Positions 17,059-26,390 are shown, counted from the stretch's first letter. The stretch: 32,895 nt of DNA from an uncultured bacterium (GCA_913063055.1 CAJXZK010000032.1:1-32895), one strand, 5' to 3'. Notes: generated from the sequence alone by a model not told the origin. Numbers and translations are program-made.

Positions 17059-18789
17059 ATGTTTGCAAGAAAAAATTTGGTACAAGCTGCGCTGATCGCC
17101 TCTTCGATCTCACTAGTAGCCGCCACCCAACCGGCTTGGTCTAATCAATGGACCGATATGTTCAGGACACTTTTACTGCCACAATCTGGTGTCGCCAGTA
17201 CTGATTCAATCGCAACCCGCGACACTCAGCTAACAAACCGAATCATTGATGCTATCAATGCCAATAAGTTAAGCACCTCTGACACCCAGAGCTTGAAATC
17301 ACAGCTAGACAAAGTAAAGACCATGGAAGCAAGCTACCGCTCTAGCCATGCCGACAACCAACTTGACGCCATCGAAACAGCTACATTGAACGCCGAGTTA
17401 AACAAAGTTGAAAACTCGCTCAATCAAATGCTGGGCTTGGCCTCCAGCACCACCTACGGTGCTTCAGTAACTACTAACGTAGACATTTCAGATGCTGCAC
17501 TTGCTGATATCAAACAGCGCATCACCCGCAACCTCACAACCGGTCGGCTAACAATTGACGAAGCCCGTTCACTGACTAATCAATACAACCGTGTCTTGAG
17601 TGATCGCAACAGCTTCAAAGCCGATGGCACCCTTTCTTTCGATGAAAACAATCGCTTGAACCAAGAGCTCGACGAACTCAAACGTAGTCTCTCAGCTAAT
17701 AGCCGCGATACTCAAGCCTGGCCTGGCATAGACGGCCAGCAAGCCGCCCAAGCTAAGCGCATCGACGACGGCATAGCCGCAGGTCGAGTTTCTCGCACAG
17801 AATATGAGCAACTAAAAGCTGAATCCAATCGCATCGCCAATCAAGAAGCTGCCGCAAGAGCAAACGGACTGCAACTAGAAGAAACACTGGCACTAGCCAC
17901 TAGCTTGAAAGACCTAGATCAACGTATCACTGTTTCATTGAAAAATTCAATTGGCTCAGGACCTAACTATGGCGGCAACCCGTACCAAGGTGGATGGTCA
18001 CATGATAGAGACGGAATGGGCGATAGAGACGGTCGCGATTTTGATATGCGTCAGAGCTATGTGCTTAAGAGAATCGATGAAGCCACTGCTAACGGTCGCT
18101 TAGACGCTGCTGAAGCTGCCGATTTGCGCGCTGACTACACTCGACTGGAGCAGCTAGAAGCTTCTTACCGTGCTGACGGCAGACTTAGCTCTTCCGAATT
18201 GAACGTCTTACAACAAGGCTTAGAAAGCATCACTAGCGAACTGAAGGAAAAATCAGCCTCGATTGCGGTGCAATACCCCGAGATTGATCGCAAACAAACC
18301 GAACTCAAAGCCAAAATTGATCTAGGCGTTTCAAGCGGTAAGATCAAGCGCTTTGACGGTCAAAAGCTAAGCGCCAGCCTAGCCTGGATTGCTTCTGTCG
18401 AAGCAGCATTCCGTCAATCAGGTGGCACACTAGAAAAAGCAGAAGCAGATCGCATCATCGCTGATCTCGATCGCTTAAGTGCAAAAATTGATCGCAGCTC
18501 TAGCAACCCATTGCAAGAGCTAATCACTCGCAAAAACGATCTGCAAAGAAAGATCGACGAAAACAGTGCTAGCGGAAAATTGTCCTACCGTACGGCTCGC
18601 AACCTCCGTCGCGAGCTAGACAGAATAAGCTTTTCACTAGCTGCTTATAGCCCAACTGCAACTATTCCAACTGCTGATATTGTTCGCATTACAGCTGACA
18701 TGGATAGATTGAACACCAGCATCACCACAGGTCTTACCTATGGTGGCAATTATGGCTCAGGCGGTCGTGGCGATTGGAATCAGCGCTAA
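17059..18789 (+). CDS. Secreted protein made of six helical repeats
   Basis: The 576-residue product has a signal peptide (about residues 1-29) followed by six repeats of about 65 residues: 58-125, 147-213, 231-295, 333-397, 413-479 and 491-559. Each repeat follows the pattern of an Ile-rich helix, a Gly-Arg/Lys-Leu turn, a helix rich in Leu and Glu, a short Asp-Gly turn, then two helices (for example NGRLDAAEAADL then ADGRLSSSELNVL). The paired Gly-containing turns resemble degenerate EF-hand loops, but they lack a full set of calcium ligands. A Gly/Tyr/Asp-rich spacer (about 300-330) divides repeats 3 and 4, and a similar Gly/Tyr tail ends the protein. AGGAG precedes the ATG. An extracytoplasmic structural or binding role is likely; the specific function is unknown. 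Confidence 0.8.
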   Translation: MFARKNLVQAALIASSISLVAATQPAWSNQWTDMFRTLLLPQSGVASTDSIATRDTQLTNRIIDAINANKLSTSDTQSLKSQLDKVKTMEASYRSSHADNQLDAIETATLNAELNKVENSLNQMLGLASSTTYGASVTTNVDISDAALADIKQRITRNLTTGRLTIDEARSLTNQYNRVLSDRNSFKADGTLSFDENNRLNQELDELKRSLSANSRDTQAWPGIDGQQAAQAKRIDDGIAAGRVSRTEYEQLKAESNRIANQEAAARANGLQLEETLALATSLKDLDQRITVSLKNSIGSGPNYGGNPYQGGWSHDRDGMGDRDGRDFDMRQSYVLKRIDEATANGRLDAAEAADLRADYTRLEQLEASYRADGRLSSSELNVLQQGLESITSELKEKSASIAVQYPEIDRKQTELKAKIDLGVSSGKIKRFDGQKLSASLAWIASVEAAFRQSGGTLEKAEADRIIADLDRLSAKIDRSSSNPLQELITRKNDLQRKIDENSASGKLSYRTARNLRRELDRISFSLAAYSPTATIPTADIVRITADMDRLNTSITTGLTYGGNYGSGGRGDWNQR

Positions 18790-18848
18790 TTTTAGTGCTA
18801 AGAATCAGTGCTAGACGACAGCAAATCAGCTAGTCTGAATTGAAATGA

Positions 18849-18882
18849 GAAAGGGTCAAGATTCGTCTTGACCCTTTCTTTT
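18849..18882. terminator. Strong bidirectional terminator between convergent genes
   Basis: A perfect 13-bp stem (GAAAGGGTCAAGA 18849-18861 with TCTTGACCCTTTC 18866-18878) has a UUCG tetraloop and is followed by TTTT. It lies between the ends of the plus-strand repeat protein and the minus-strand citrate synthase pair. A-rich sequence on the other side would allow use in both directions. Confidence 0.93.
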
Positions 18883-18892
18883 AGAGTTTCAT

Positions 18893-20128
18893 TTACACTT
18901 TACCGATATATTTAGCTCTCGGCCGAATAATGGCACCATAAGTACGCTGCTCAATAGCGTGCGCAATCCAGCCAGCAGTTCGACTAATAGCAAAAATTGA
19001 CGAACCAGAGCCTGCTGGTAAAGCTAATGCATAAGAAATAGCAGCCAAGCCCACATCTAAATTGGGTTCTTCCGACAACTGCTCACGCACTGCTTCAACT
19101 AATTCCAAAAGACGCTGCAAATGTTTATTCTTTGGCGAAATACTACTAGCTACTTCGATTAGGTATCTTGCTCTGGGGTCACCGCCTTCGTAAAGTTCAG
19201 TGCCAAAGCCAGGAATACTTGGATGATTGCGCAGATAGTCTTTGAGCCAAGCCTGGGAGCTCTTATACTGCATGCTATTACTTACTATCTCTTCAGCTCT
19301 TCGACTGGCAGAGCCGTGCAAGGCACCACTGAAGGTGCCTAAGGCGCTGAGCAAACATGAATATAGAGAAGCATCACAGGAAGCTGCGACCCTAGCGGCT
19401 AATGCCGAAGCATTAAGCTCATGGTCAGCACACAAGACCAAACAGCAATTAATTGCCTTAGCCTGTTCCGCCGATGTTTTGCCACTAAAGCCAGCCAGCA
19501 AAGTTTGAGCTACAGGGAAAGGACCATCGGTAATGTATTTCTGATTTTCGCCGATACCAGTGGCGATGGCCATAGTGACAATTAGACGGCGAGCCGTATC
19601 TAGTATCTCGCTCGATAAAAGCTGCCGACTAATTGGATCTTGCAGTTCAAGCCAAGACACCAACACTTTCAAGACATCAAGAAAATTGCCGTCCCTAGAG
19701 CTTAGGGCTCGAAGCGGCCGGGGAATACTGAGAGCTTTGGTTTGCCTCCAGGTGGAGTCATAAACCACTTGCGTGTCCCACAATAATTCAGCGACTTTGC
19801 CAAACGGGGTTTCGGCCCGAGCCAAATCAATAGCGCTCTGGCCTCGGTAGCGATGGCCATCCTCGCGAATCTCAGTAATTGATGACTTTACTACCGGCCC
19901 AGTCCAAACGGGTTCAGCATCTTTGGCATTTTTAAAGCCGCGAGAAGACTGTCTCAGTTTAATCAGATCACTGAGCCTGTATGAACGCTCACGGGCATTC
20001 TCCGAAGGCATACTGACAATCTGCCCACGGCTAGCATAAGCATACAAAGTAGCAGACTTAACTCCGAGAAATTCGGCGGCCTGTGCCCCGGTTAAGAGCT
20101 TGTCTTCAGGGTCAGCCATGGCTGCCAA
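18893..20128 (-). CDS. MerR-like HTH fused to a catalytically impaired citrate synthase
   Basis: The 411-residue protein has an N-terminal MerR/excisionase-type winged helix (about residues 10-62, with LTGAQAAEFLGVKSATLYAYASRG split over 12-35) and then a citrate synthase fold (about 75-405). Of the three catalytic positions, the first His is present (LHGSA, His271) and the Asp is present (NLDVG, Asp358). The second His, expected in GFGHxxY, is replaced: the sequence reads GFGTELYEGGDPRA with Thr310. The citrate-binding Arg next to it is Glu. The synthase is therefore probably inactive or altered. HTH-citrate synthase proteins are a known family, but I recall them keeping GFGHPLY. The start overlaps the end of the intact synthase by 17 bases, so translation is coupled. 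I infer a metabolite-sensing regulator of the divergent glyoxylate genes. Confidence 0.88.
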   Translation of the reverse strand: MAAMADPEDKLLTGAQAAEFLGVKSATLYAYASRGQIVSMPSENARERSYRLSDLIKLRQSSRGFKNAKDAEPVWTGPVVKSSITEIREDGHRYRGQSAIDLARAETPFGKVAELLWDTQVVYDSTWRQTKALSIPRPLRALSSRDGNFLDVLKVLVSWLELQDPISRQLLSSEILDTARRLIVTMAIATGIGENQKYITDGPFPVAQTLLAGFSGKTSAEQAKAINCCLVLCADHELNASALAARVAASCDASLYSCLLSALGTFSGALHGSASRRAEEIVSNSMQYKSSQAWLKDYLRNHPSIPGFGTELYEGGDPRARYLIEVASSISPKNKHLQRLLELVEAVREQLSEEPNLDVGLAAISYALALPAGSGSSIFAISRTAGWIAHAIEQRTYGAIIRPRAKYIGKV

Positions 20129-21245
20129 TATATGTGGAAGCAGGACGAATTAAACGTCCTAGTGCACGCTGTTCGGCAATATGTGCCAACCAACCGCCCA
20201 CTCTCCCGGCAGCGAACATTGAAGAAAAGGAGAGATGATGAATCTTCAGTGTATCAAGCAAGACCGCTGTATAAAATTCAACGTTCGCTTTCAGCGGCTT
20301 TTCCGGATGACGCTCAGCCAATATGCGCTCAGCATTGCGTTCGACCGCCCGAGCCAAAAGCAGACGCTCACTGCCTGAATGATTCTGCTCTTCAAGCAGA
20401 CTAATTGCCTTTTCAAAAATTGCCGCCCGGGGATCGCGCACCTGATAAATGCGGTGTCCCATACCCATAATGCGTTTGCCATGATCTAATTCATTAACCA
20501 GCCATGCTTCGGCCTTATCAGGCGAGCCAATCTCATTGAGCATCTCCAAAACCGGACCAGGAGCGCCGCCATGAAGTGGTCCTTTTAGGGCACCAATTGC
20601 AGCGACAACGCAACTGACATTGTCTGATTCAGTTGAGGCAACCACGCGAGCAGTAAAAGTAGATGCATTCATGCCGTGGTCAGATACTGTTGTGAGGTAA
20701 GTATCTAGCGCTGCAATTTCTTCAGCCGTAGGCATTTTATCGGTCAGCATGCGCAACAAGTCGCCAGCTTGACTGAGGTTGGCATCTGGGGCCAAAGGCT
20801 CTAAGCCCTTTTGTACCCTTGACCAGGTAGCAGCAAAGAATCCGACAGCCGCCGCAATCTTTATATAGGCAGCCAGAGTTTTCTCAATTCCGCCGCTGAG
20901 CAAACTGGTGGTTGTGCGCAGCACTTCCATTGGCTCACTTCTCTTAAACAGACTGAGATTTTCTTGGGCCAACTGAAATGCTTCGCAGCGCCCCTGGTAA
21001 AAAGCTTGTTTCATCTCAGCCAGGGTCATTGTCTCTGGCACTAGCCCCTGCCATAGCAAGCTGCATGTCTCTTCAAAGGTAGAGGTGAAACCAAGAGTCT
21101 CAGCATCAACACCTTTAATGATCAGGCGTCCCAATTTTCCATCAACTTCTGAAACTACTGTCTCAGCGACGACAACGCCGTCTAGTCCACTGTTTACTTT
21201 TTCCAATTTTGGCCTACCTAGGGTAGAAACGGTAACGCTAACCAC
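20112..21245 (-). CDS. Citrate synthase (or 2-methylcitrate synthase)
   Basis: This enzyme condenses acetyl-CoA (or propionyl-CoA) with oxaloacetate. Active-site motifs are intact: GPLHGGAPG (His225 from the chosen start), GMGHRIYQVRDPRA (His264) and NVEFYTAVLLD, where Glu323 replaces the usual Asp, a variant I recall in many Gram-positive-type synthases. The short length (377) fits that dimeric group, so citrate and 2-methylcitrate activity cannot be separated by eye. I chose the GTG at 21245 because GGAG lies nine bases upstream; the TTG at 21251 adds two residues but sits too close to that site. It heads an operon with the HTH-fused paralogue and is divergent from aceB-aceA. Confidence 0.92.
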   Translation of the reverse strand: MVSVTVSTLGRPKLEKVNSGLDGVVVAETVVSEVDGKLGRLIIKGVDAETLGFTSTFEETCSLLWQGLVPETMTLAEMKQAFYQGRCEAFQLAQENLSLFKRSEPMEVLRTTTSLLSGGIEKTLAAYIKIAAAVGFFAATWSRVQKGLEPLAPDANLSQAGDLLRMLTDKMPTAEEIAALDTYLTTVSDHGMNASTFTARVVASTESDNVSCVVAAIGALKGPLHGGAPGPVLEMLNEIGSPDKAEAWLVNELDHGKRIMGMGHRIYQVRDPRAAIFEKAISLLEEQNHSGSERLLLARAVERNAERILAERHPEKPLKANVEFYTAVLLDTLKIHHLSFSSMFAAGRVGGWLAHIAEQRALGRLIRPASTYIGSHG

Positions 21246-21263
21246 GAACAATCTCTCCGGGTT

Positions 21264-21381
21264 TTGATGTATTGACTCAACTTATTCAATATATCAACTC
21301 AAGTGCTGAAATGATCTATTTTGCGCGCAAAAGTCGAGATTAACATATTGATGACTTGATTTTAGCCAATCAATATATCAA
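21264..21381. promoter_or_regulatory. Four 12-bp operator-like boxes in the divergent glyoxylate promoter region
   Basis: The box TTGATATATTGA occurs four times between the citrate synthase operon and aceB. Plus-strand copies are at 21264-21275 (one mismatch) and 21340-21351 (two mismatches). Exact minus-strand copies are at 21286-21297 and 21370-21381 (read as TCAATATATCAA). They form two inverted pairs, and the two exact copies are 84 bp apart, eight helical turns, so on the same DNA face. This is the expected layout for a regulator controlling both directions; the HTH-citrate synthase is the obvious candidate. Confidence 0.7.
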
Positions 21382-21445
21382 TATATAGCTAACAGGCAAC
21401 ATTAATCAGCAATCGCTCTTAAGACACGTGATAGGAACAAAAAAA

Positions 21446-23083
21446 ATGGCCAATCAATGCAGTAGCGACCAAAATGCACTTACTAAGAAAGAAAGAGAAA
21501 TAACGCAAGAAGCCAGCGCAAGCAACCAAGACAGCGAGCGTGTTCTTACCGAGCAAGCCAAAGACTTTCTTCAAGCCCTACACCACGCCTTCAACCCGGC
21601 CATTAAGAAGCTACTAGAAGCACGTCAAGAGCGCCAGGTGGCCATTACCAAGGGCGAAACCCCAGACTTCTTGCCCCAAACTGTTGATGTGCGCAAAGGC
21701 GATTGGCAAGTCGCCCCAGTTCCAGCCGATCTAGCCGACAGAAGAGTTGAAATCACCGGGCCAGTTGAACGCAAGATGATGATCAACGCCTTAAACTCAG
21801 GCGCCAAAGTATTCATGGCTGACTTCGAAGACTCGCTAGCACCAACCTGGCAAAACATTATTGATGGCCAAATCAATTGTATGGATGCAGTAAGAGGAAC
21901 GCTGTCATTCACAAGCCCTGAAGGCAAGGCCTACACACTAAAAGAACAAAGCGAACTAGCAACCCTAGTGGTTAGACCACGGGGCTGGCACCTGACAGAG
22001 AAGCACTATCTAGTAGACGGTGAGCCAATTTCGGCAAGCTTGTTCGACTTTGGTCTGTATTTCTATCACAACCACCTTGCGCTTTTAGAGCGCGGCACTG
22101 CGCCCTACTTCTATCTACCGAAACTAGAAAGCCACCTCGAAGCCAGACTGTGGAATCAGGTCTTCCACTTTGCCCAAGATCGCCTTAGCGTTCCCCGAGG
22201 CACAATCAAAGCCACCGTGCTAATTGAAACTATTCTTGCCGCCTTTGAAATGGAAGAAATTCTCTTTGAATTAAAAGAGCACATCGTCGCCCTCAATGCC
22301 GGCCGCTGGGACTACATCTTCAGCATGATCAAAAAATTCAGCAGCAGAGCTGATCGCCCCGCCCTGCCTGACCGCGCTCAAGTGACTATGGCAGTGCCTT
22401 TCATGAGTGCTTATGCAAAGCTACTGGTCGCCACCTGTCACAAACGCGGGGCCCACGCCATTGGCGGCATGGCTGCATTTATTCCTAGCCGCAAAGACAG
22501 CAAAATCAATGAAATTGCTTTTGCAAAAGTGCGCGAAGACAAAAATCGCGAAGCATCTCTGGGCTTTGATGGCACCTGGGTGGCTCACCCAGACCTAGTA
22601 CCTGTGGCCAAAGCAGTCTTCGACGAAACCCTTGGCACAAACCCCAACCAGGTACATATTCTCCACAATGATCTTAAAGTAGCCGCTTCAGACCTGCTCG
22701 ATACCACTATTAGTGGTGGCAAAATCACAAAAGCTGGAGTCGCAGCGAACGTAGACGTTGCCTTGCAATACATAGAATCTTGGCTGAGTGGAGTAGGAGC
22801 AGCAGCAATTCACAACCTCATGGAAGATGCAGCCACGGCCGAAATTTCCCGAGCCCAAATCTGGCAATACATTCGCAGTTCTGCCAAAACCGATGAAGGC
22901 GAGATCATCACCGCCGAACTCTACAAAGAGCTGCGCGATGAAGCCTTAAAAAATCTCAGAGAGAACCCACTAACAAAAGCTGATAGCAGACGCTTTGATG
23001 ACGCCGCTGAGATTTTAGACCAAATCATTCTTACCGAGCAATTCGTCGATTTCTTGACCATCCCTGCCTATAAGCACATCTAA
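21446..23083 (+). CDS. aceB: Malate synthase A
   Basis: Malate synthase condenses glyoxylate and acetyl-CoA to malate, the second reaction of the glyoxylate shunt. The protein (545 residues from the chosen start) is of the A type, with [60 protein letters not shown] and [14 protein letters not shown] all visible. I chose the ATG at 21446 because ATAGGAA sits at the proper distance. A GTG at 21428 would add six residues but has no ribosome site. The first 35 residues are hydrophilic and not part of the family core. It is followed 29 bp later by aceA and forms an operon with it. Confidence 0.97.
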   Translation: MANQCSSDQNALTKKEREITQEASASNQDSERVLTEQAKDFLQALHHAFNPAIKKLLEARQERQVAITKGETPDFLPQTVDVRKGDWQVAPVPADLADRRVEITGPVERKMMINALNSGAKVFMADFEDSLAPTWQNIIDGQINCMDAVRGTLSFTSPEGKAYTLKEQSELATLVVRPRGWHLTEKHYLVDGEPISASLFDFGLYFYHNHLALLERGTAPYFYLPKLESHLEARLWNQVFHFAQDRLSVPRGTIKATVLIETILAAFEMEEILFELKEHIVALNAGRWDYIFSMIKKFSSRADRPALPDRAQVTMAVPFMSAYAKLLVATCHKRGAHAIGGMAAFIPSRKDSKINEIAFAKVREDKNREASLGFDGTWVAHPDLVPVAKAVFDETLGTNPNQVHILHNDLKVAASDLLDTTISGGKITKAGVAANVDVALQYIESWLSGVGAAAIHNLMEDAATAEISRAQIWQYIRSSAKTDEGEIITAELYKELRDEALKNLRENPLTKADSRRFDDAAEILDQIILTEQFVDFLTIPAYKHI

Positions 23084-23112
23084 AACCCACACCCACTCTG
23101 AGGACCAGCCCT

Positions 23113-24465
23113 ATGCAATCTAATTCTCGCCCTACTTCTAGCCCTAATTCTAGCGTCAAACAAAGCTTTGCCCAACAAGTTGAAGAGCTAAATCAAAAAT
23201 GGGCCAAAGACTCAAGATGGCGTGGCATCAAAAGAGACTATACAGCAGCTGAAGTAGTACGTCTGAGAACCTCAATCAAAGTTGAGCACACCCTTGCTAA
23301 AGTGGGTGCCGAGCGCTTCTGGCAGACGCTGAACACTGAACCTTATACCGTAGCTCTGGGAGCCATGAACGGCTCACAAGCAGTACAAATGGTGCGTGCT
23401 GGTCTCAAATCGATTTACCTCAGCGGCTGGCAAGTGGCTGCTGATGCCAATTCTTCAAAACAGACTTATCCTGATCAAAGTCTCTATCCTTCAAACAGCG
23501 CCCCAGAACTAGTGAAGCGCTTAAACAACGCTCTGATGCGCGCAGACCAAATAGATGTTAGCGAAGGTAAAAGCAATATTGATTGGTATGTGCCAATCAT
23601 GGCCGATGCCGAAGCTGGCTTTGGCGGCCCAGTGCATGCCTTCGAGCTAATGAAGAGCATGATTGAAGCAGGCGCTAGCGGCGTTCACTTTGAAGATCAA
23701 TTAGCTTCTGAGAAAAAGTGCGGCCACCTCGGTGGCAAAGTTTTAGTGCCGACGGCTCAATTCATCCGCACACTAACAGCAGCCCGCCTGGCTTCTGATG
23801 TATTAGATGTTCCAACCATCATAGTTGCTCGCACCGATGCCCTCGGCGCCACACTTATGACTTCAGACATTGACCCAGCCGATCGTCGCTTTATCAAAGG
23901 CGAGCGCACCGTAGAAGGTTACTTTGAAGTAGAAGACGGCATCGAGCCAGTAATCGCTCGCGGCCTAGCCTATGCACCATACGCCGATGTACTCTGGTAT
24001 GAAACATCAAAACCAGATTTGGAAGAAGCAAAACAATTTGCAGAGGCCATTCATGCACAGTTCCCCGGCAAGCTTCTAGCCTACAACTGCTCACCATCAT
24101 TCAACTGGAAAAATCATCTCGATGACAAAACTATTGCTTCGTTCAACGAACAGTTGGGCGCTCTTGGTTATGTCTTCCAATTCATCACTCTAGCTGGCTG
24201 GCATGCCACCAATATGAGTGCCTTCAAACTAGCCCACGCCTTTGCTCGCAAAGGCATGTCTGCCTATGTAGAACTGCAAGAGCAAGAGTTTGCCAGTGAA
24301 GACCTAGGCTACACAGCAGTAAGACACCAGCGCGAAGTCGGCACTGGCTACTTTGACCAAGTGTTAATGGCAGTATCTGGTGGCAAGGCTACAACTGGCG
24401 CTCTAAAAGGCTCAACTGAAGAAGAGCAGTTTCAAGTAAGCGAACTAGTTCCAGTATTGGCATAG
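23113..24465 (+). CDS. aceA: Isocitrate lyase
   Basis: Isocitrate lyase splits isocitrate into succinate and glyoxylate, the committing step of the shunt. The 450-residue protein contains the signature [13 protein letters not shown] with catalytic Cys203, the metal-binding ADAEAGFGG (164-172), VARTDALGA and YNCSPSFNW. Length matches the E. coli-type enzyme, not the longer fungal forms. A Ser/Asn/Pro-rich N-terminus of about 17 residues precedes the core. AGGA lies before the ATG. It is the last gene of the aceB-aceA operon, with a clear terminator 35 bases downstream. Together with the citrate synthase next door, it would let the cell grow on acetate or fatty acids. Confidence 0.98.
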   Translation: MQSNSRPTSSPNSSVKQSFAQQVEELNQKWAKDSRWRGIKRDYTAAEVVRLRTSIKVEHTLAKVGAERFWQTLNTEPYTVALGAMNGSQAVQMVRAGLKSIYLSGWQVAADANSSKQTYPDQSLYPSNSAPELVKRLNNALMRADQIDVSEGKSNIDWYVPIMADAEAGFGGPVHAFELMKSMIEAGASGVHFEDQLASEKKCGHLGGKVLVPTAQFIRTLTAARLASDVLDVPTIIVARTDALGATLMTSDIDPADRRFIKGERTVEGYFEVEDGIEPVIARGLAYAPYADVLWYETSKPDLEEAKQFAEAIHAQFPGKLLAYNCSPSFNWKNHLDDKTIASFNEQLGALGYVFQFITLAGWHATNMSAFKLAHAFARKGMSAYVELQEQEFASEDLGYTAVRHQREVGTGYFDQVLMAVSGGKATTGALKGSTEEEQFQVSELVPVLA

Positions 24466-24499
24466 CACCTAGATTTCACTCGGTCGATTCGGGAAGAGG

Positions 24500-24535
24500 G
24501 CTCAGTTCAATATTTGAACTGAGCTTTCTCGTTTT
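24500..24535 (+). terminator. Rho-independent terminator of aceBA
   Basis: GCTCAGTTCAA (24500-24510) pairs perfectly with TTGAACTGAGC (24514-24524) around a 3-base loop and is followed by a T-rich tract to 24535. Confidence 0.93.
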
Positions 24536-24599
24536 CATTGGGCCAATTTAAGGCGCGAAATCGACCAAACAGACAAAATTCTCTATAAAATAGGTCAAA

Positions 24600-25955
24600 A
24601 TGAAAGACTTCTTTTTGACATCCAGCGCAAGCAGAGCAGCAGCAATGCTATCAGCCTCATTGCTATTGTCATTAGTATTTGCGGCGATACCAAGCCAGGC
24701 ACTGCCAATTTCAGGTAAAAAAGCGCCCACTACTTCTGCTGCTCCTTCGCAAGAATTTGATAGAGCGACGAGACTGTTTCATCCGGATGCATATGCCAAT
24801 ATTCCTGAAGGGCGAAGTGGAAAAACCATTGGCTTAGCGATTATTCCCAGATTGCACGCTAAATCGGATGGCGGCGAGAAATCTATAGCAGAACTAATTG
24901 GACATATTCCAGCGATTAGCATGGCCATAACAATGCCACCAAATGATCCACTTTATCTTTCCAAATTTTTGAAGTATCTAAAATCCACTGGCCGGAAAGT
25001 CGATTTTCTCTTTATTGCCGGCCATGGTCTGCAAAAGATCGAGAATGACGATGTTGTCGCAATTAACCTAGGCTCTGATGAAAGCCAGCGGCTAACGCCA
25101 GCAGTACTAAATGTAGTGGCGCTAGAAAAGGAAATCGCCAAGTTAGAGGCCTCCGGGGCAAATCCAGAAAAGAAGAAAGAATTGTGCAACAAAGTTGACT
25201 TGATTTACGAAGGAGCCTCCGCTCTAATTCCTGGCGCCCAGCTTATTTTGCATAGCTGTTATGCCGGCCATTCAGATCAAACAGAAATGATGAAAACGTT
25301 TGCTACAGCTTTTCTTGGTGTCAATGGTGGCAGCGCTATCGGACCAAAATACGCAATAAGATCAGAAATGCTTGGCACAAATGGCGATCCTAAAGGAATT
25401 GCGGAAACACTTTCAGCAACGATTTCCACCCGGGCCTTGCAAATTGGCAAAATTTTGAGGGCCAAGCGCTACGTTCGGCCGGGGGACGCATATCTAGAAA
25501 CCCAGTTCTACACTGAGCTATCCGTGCCGGCCAACCAAATCAAAGTACCAACTTGCTGCGGTCAAGATAAAGAAGCCTGGCGCAAACTAGTTGGCCTCTG
25601 GCGCAGCTCAAATGGCAGGGTAATAAGAATTAGCTGTTCTGCATCAAATGAACTAAGTGGAGTCTTTGAATCTCTTCCTGCTGACTGCAACTATGCAATC
25701 ACCCCAGGAGCATTATCGTTTAAGAAGGGACTAGCAAAATCAAGCAATACAGTACGGTCAGATAATGGTTATTGCTATTCTAAGAAAGCAGATAATTTAA
25801 CTCCTCATAATTCGTGCCCAATAGAACTAACAGTATCGGCTGACGGCCAAAAAGTCAGTGGCAAGCAAACTGTTTATCAATACTACGATGGCTCAAAAAC
25901 TTGGGATGCTGGAGCTGTCGAAATTCCAATAGATTGGACGCGCATAGGCAATTGA
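24600..25955 (+). CDS. Secreted caspase-fold (clan CD-like) protein with intact His/Cys dyad
   Basis: The 451-residue product has a signal peptide (about residues 1-36, ending near SQALP) and then a caspase-like alpha/beta domain (about 55-285). The strand FLFIAGHG carries His142, and the strand LILHSCYAGH carries Cys220. Spacing of 78 residues and the hydrophobic strands before each residue are what clan CD peptidases show (families C14, C13, CHAT). An insert between them contains a Lys/Glu-rich helix. The C-terminal 110 residues (from KLVGLWRSSNG) look like a small beta-barrel/lipocalin-type domain with several cysteines, preceded by TCCGQD. The protein is probably an extracytoplasmic protease. 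It sits beside the Ro60 region, but no functional link is shown. Confidence 0.8.
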   Translation: MKDFFLTSSASRAAAMLSASLLLSLVFAAIPSQALPISGKKAPTTSAAPSQEFDRATRLFHPDAYANIPEGRSGKTIGLAIIPRLHAKSDGGEKSIAELIGHIPAISMAITMPPNDPLYLSKFLKYLKSTGRKVDFLFIAGHGLQKIENDDVVAINLGSDESQRLTPAVLNVVALEKEIAKLEASGANPEKKKELCNKVDLIYEGASALIPGAQLILHSCYAGHSDQTEMMKTFATAFLGVNGGSAIGPKYAIRSEMLGTNGDPKGIAETLSATISTRALQIGKILRAKRYVRPGDAYLETQFYTELSVPANQIKVPTCCGQDKEAWRKLVGLWRSSNGRVIRISCSASNELSGVFESLPADCNYAITPGALSFKKGLAKSSNTVRSDNGYCYSKKADNLTPHNSCPIELTVSADGQKVSGKQTVYQYYDGSKTWDAGAVEIPIDWTRIGN

Positions 25956-25980
25956 TGACGCCTGAAGTTTTGCATACAAA

Positions 25981-26004
25981 ATTTCGTTACCCAGAGCAAA
26001 ACAC
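25981..26004 (+). repeat. 24-bp repeat, copy 1 (upstream of the Ro60 fragment)
   Basis: ATTTCGTTACCCAGAGCAAAACAC-like sequence at 25981-26004 recurs exactly at 27622-27645, upstream of the full-length Ro60 gene. Together with the Ro60 fragment that follows, it shows that regulatory and coding DNA were copied together. Confidence 0.9.
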
Positions 26005-26012
26005 ACTTAAGC

Positions 26013-26137
26013 TCCAGTCAAAGCTACAGCTAATTTGGTGCCCAACAACGCCTGTGGTCTCAGCTTTGCTGTAGACGATTGGACAATGCTGCGACGTTTT
26101 CTCGCGCTCGGCAGCGAGGGTGGCTCCTATTATTTTG
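26013..26137 (+). pseudogene. Duplicated 5' fragment of the Ro60 gene
   Basis: This stretch matches 27773-27897, the start of the intact Ro60 gene, with no gaps and about eight mismatches over about 120 bases. It encodes roughly residues 16-57 of Ro60 in frame (VKATANLVPNN onward to GSEGGSYY). Most differences are synonymous. After 26137 the similarity stops abruptly. Compared with the intact locus, the fragment lacks the sequence between the 24-bp repeat and Ro60 codon 16, including the start codon. It is a remnant, not a working gene. It most likely reflects a past tandem duplication with loss of the rest. Confidence 0.88.
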
Positions 26138-26390
26138 TATTTGCCAGTTCGCACGAGATTGTAAACTCGTCGTCCCTCGGAAGTAACCGCGTATTCATCT
26201 CCCAAACCGGTCATCCATTTTCGGTCGAGAGAAAACTGTCTAGCGACAATGTAGTCGGATATTCCAGTGCTTCCAGCGGTATTTCTCACCACATCTCTGA
26301 ACAGAATATTCCAACCTCAGCGATATCTCTAGCTGAACTCACCTTCGGTGGTTACCACTTGGTTCTATTTGTGCGAAACTTGCAATAGTA
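26138..26390 (-). pseudogene. Possible remnant of an unrelated gene, minus strand
   Basis: Just after the Ro60 fragment breaks off, the minus strand reads a protein-like sequence of about 75 residues (VSSARDIAEVGIF at 26341 downward, then DYIVARQFSLDRKWMTGLG and DEYAVTSEGRRVYNLVR). Its amino-acid use is more natural than the plus-strand frame. It runs straight into the reversed Ro60 fragment, so it cannot be a complete gene. I do not recognise the family. A start of another gene, truncated by the rearrangement, is the likeliest reading. Confidence 0.4.
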
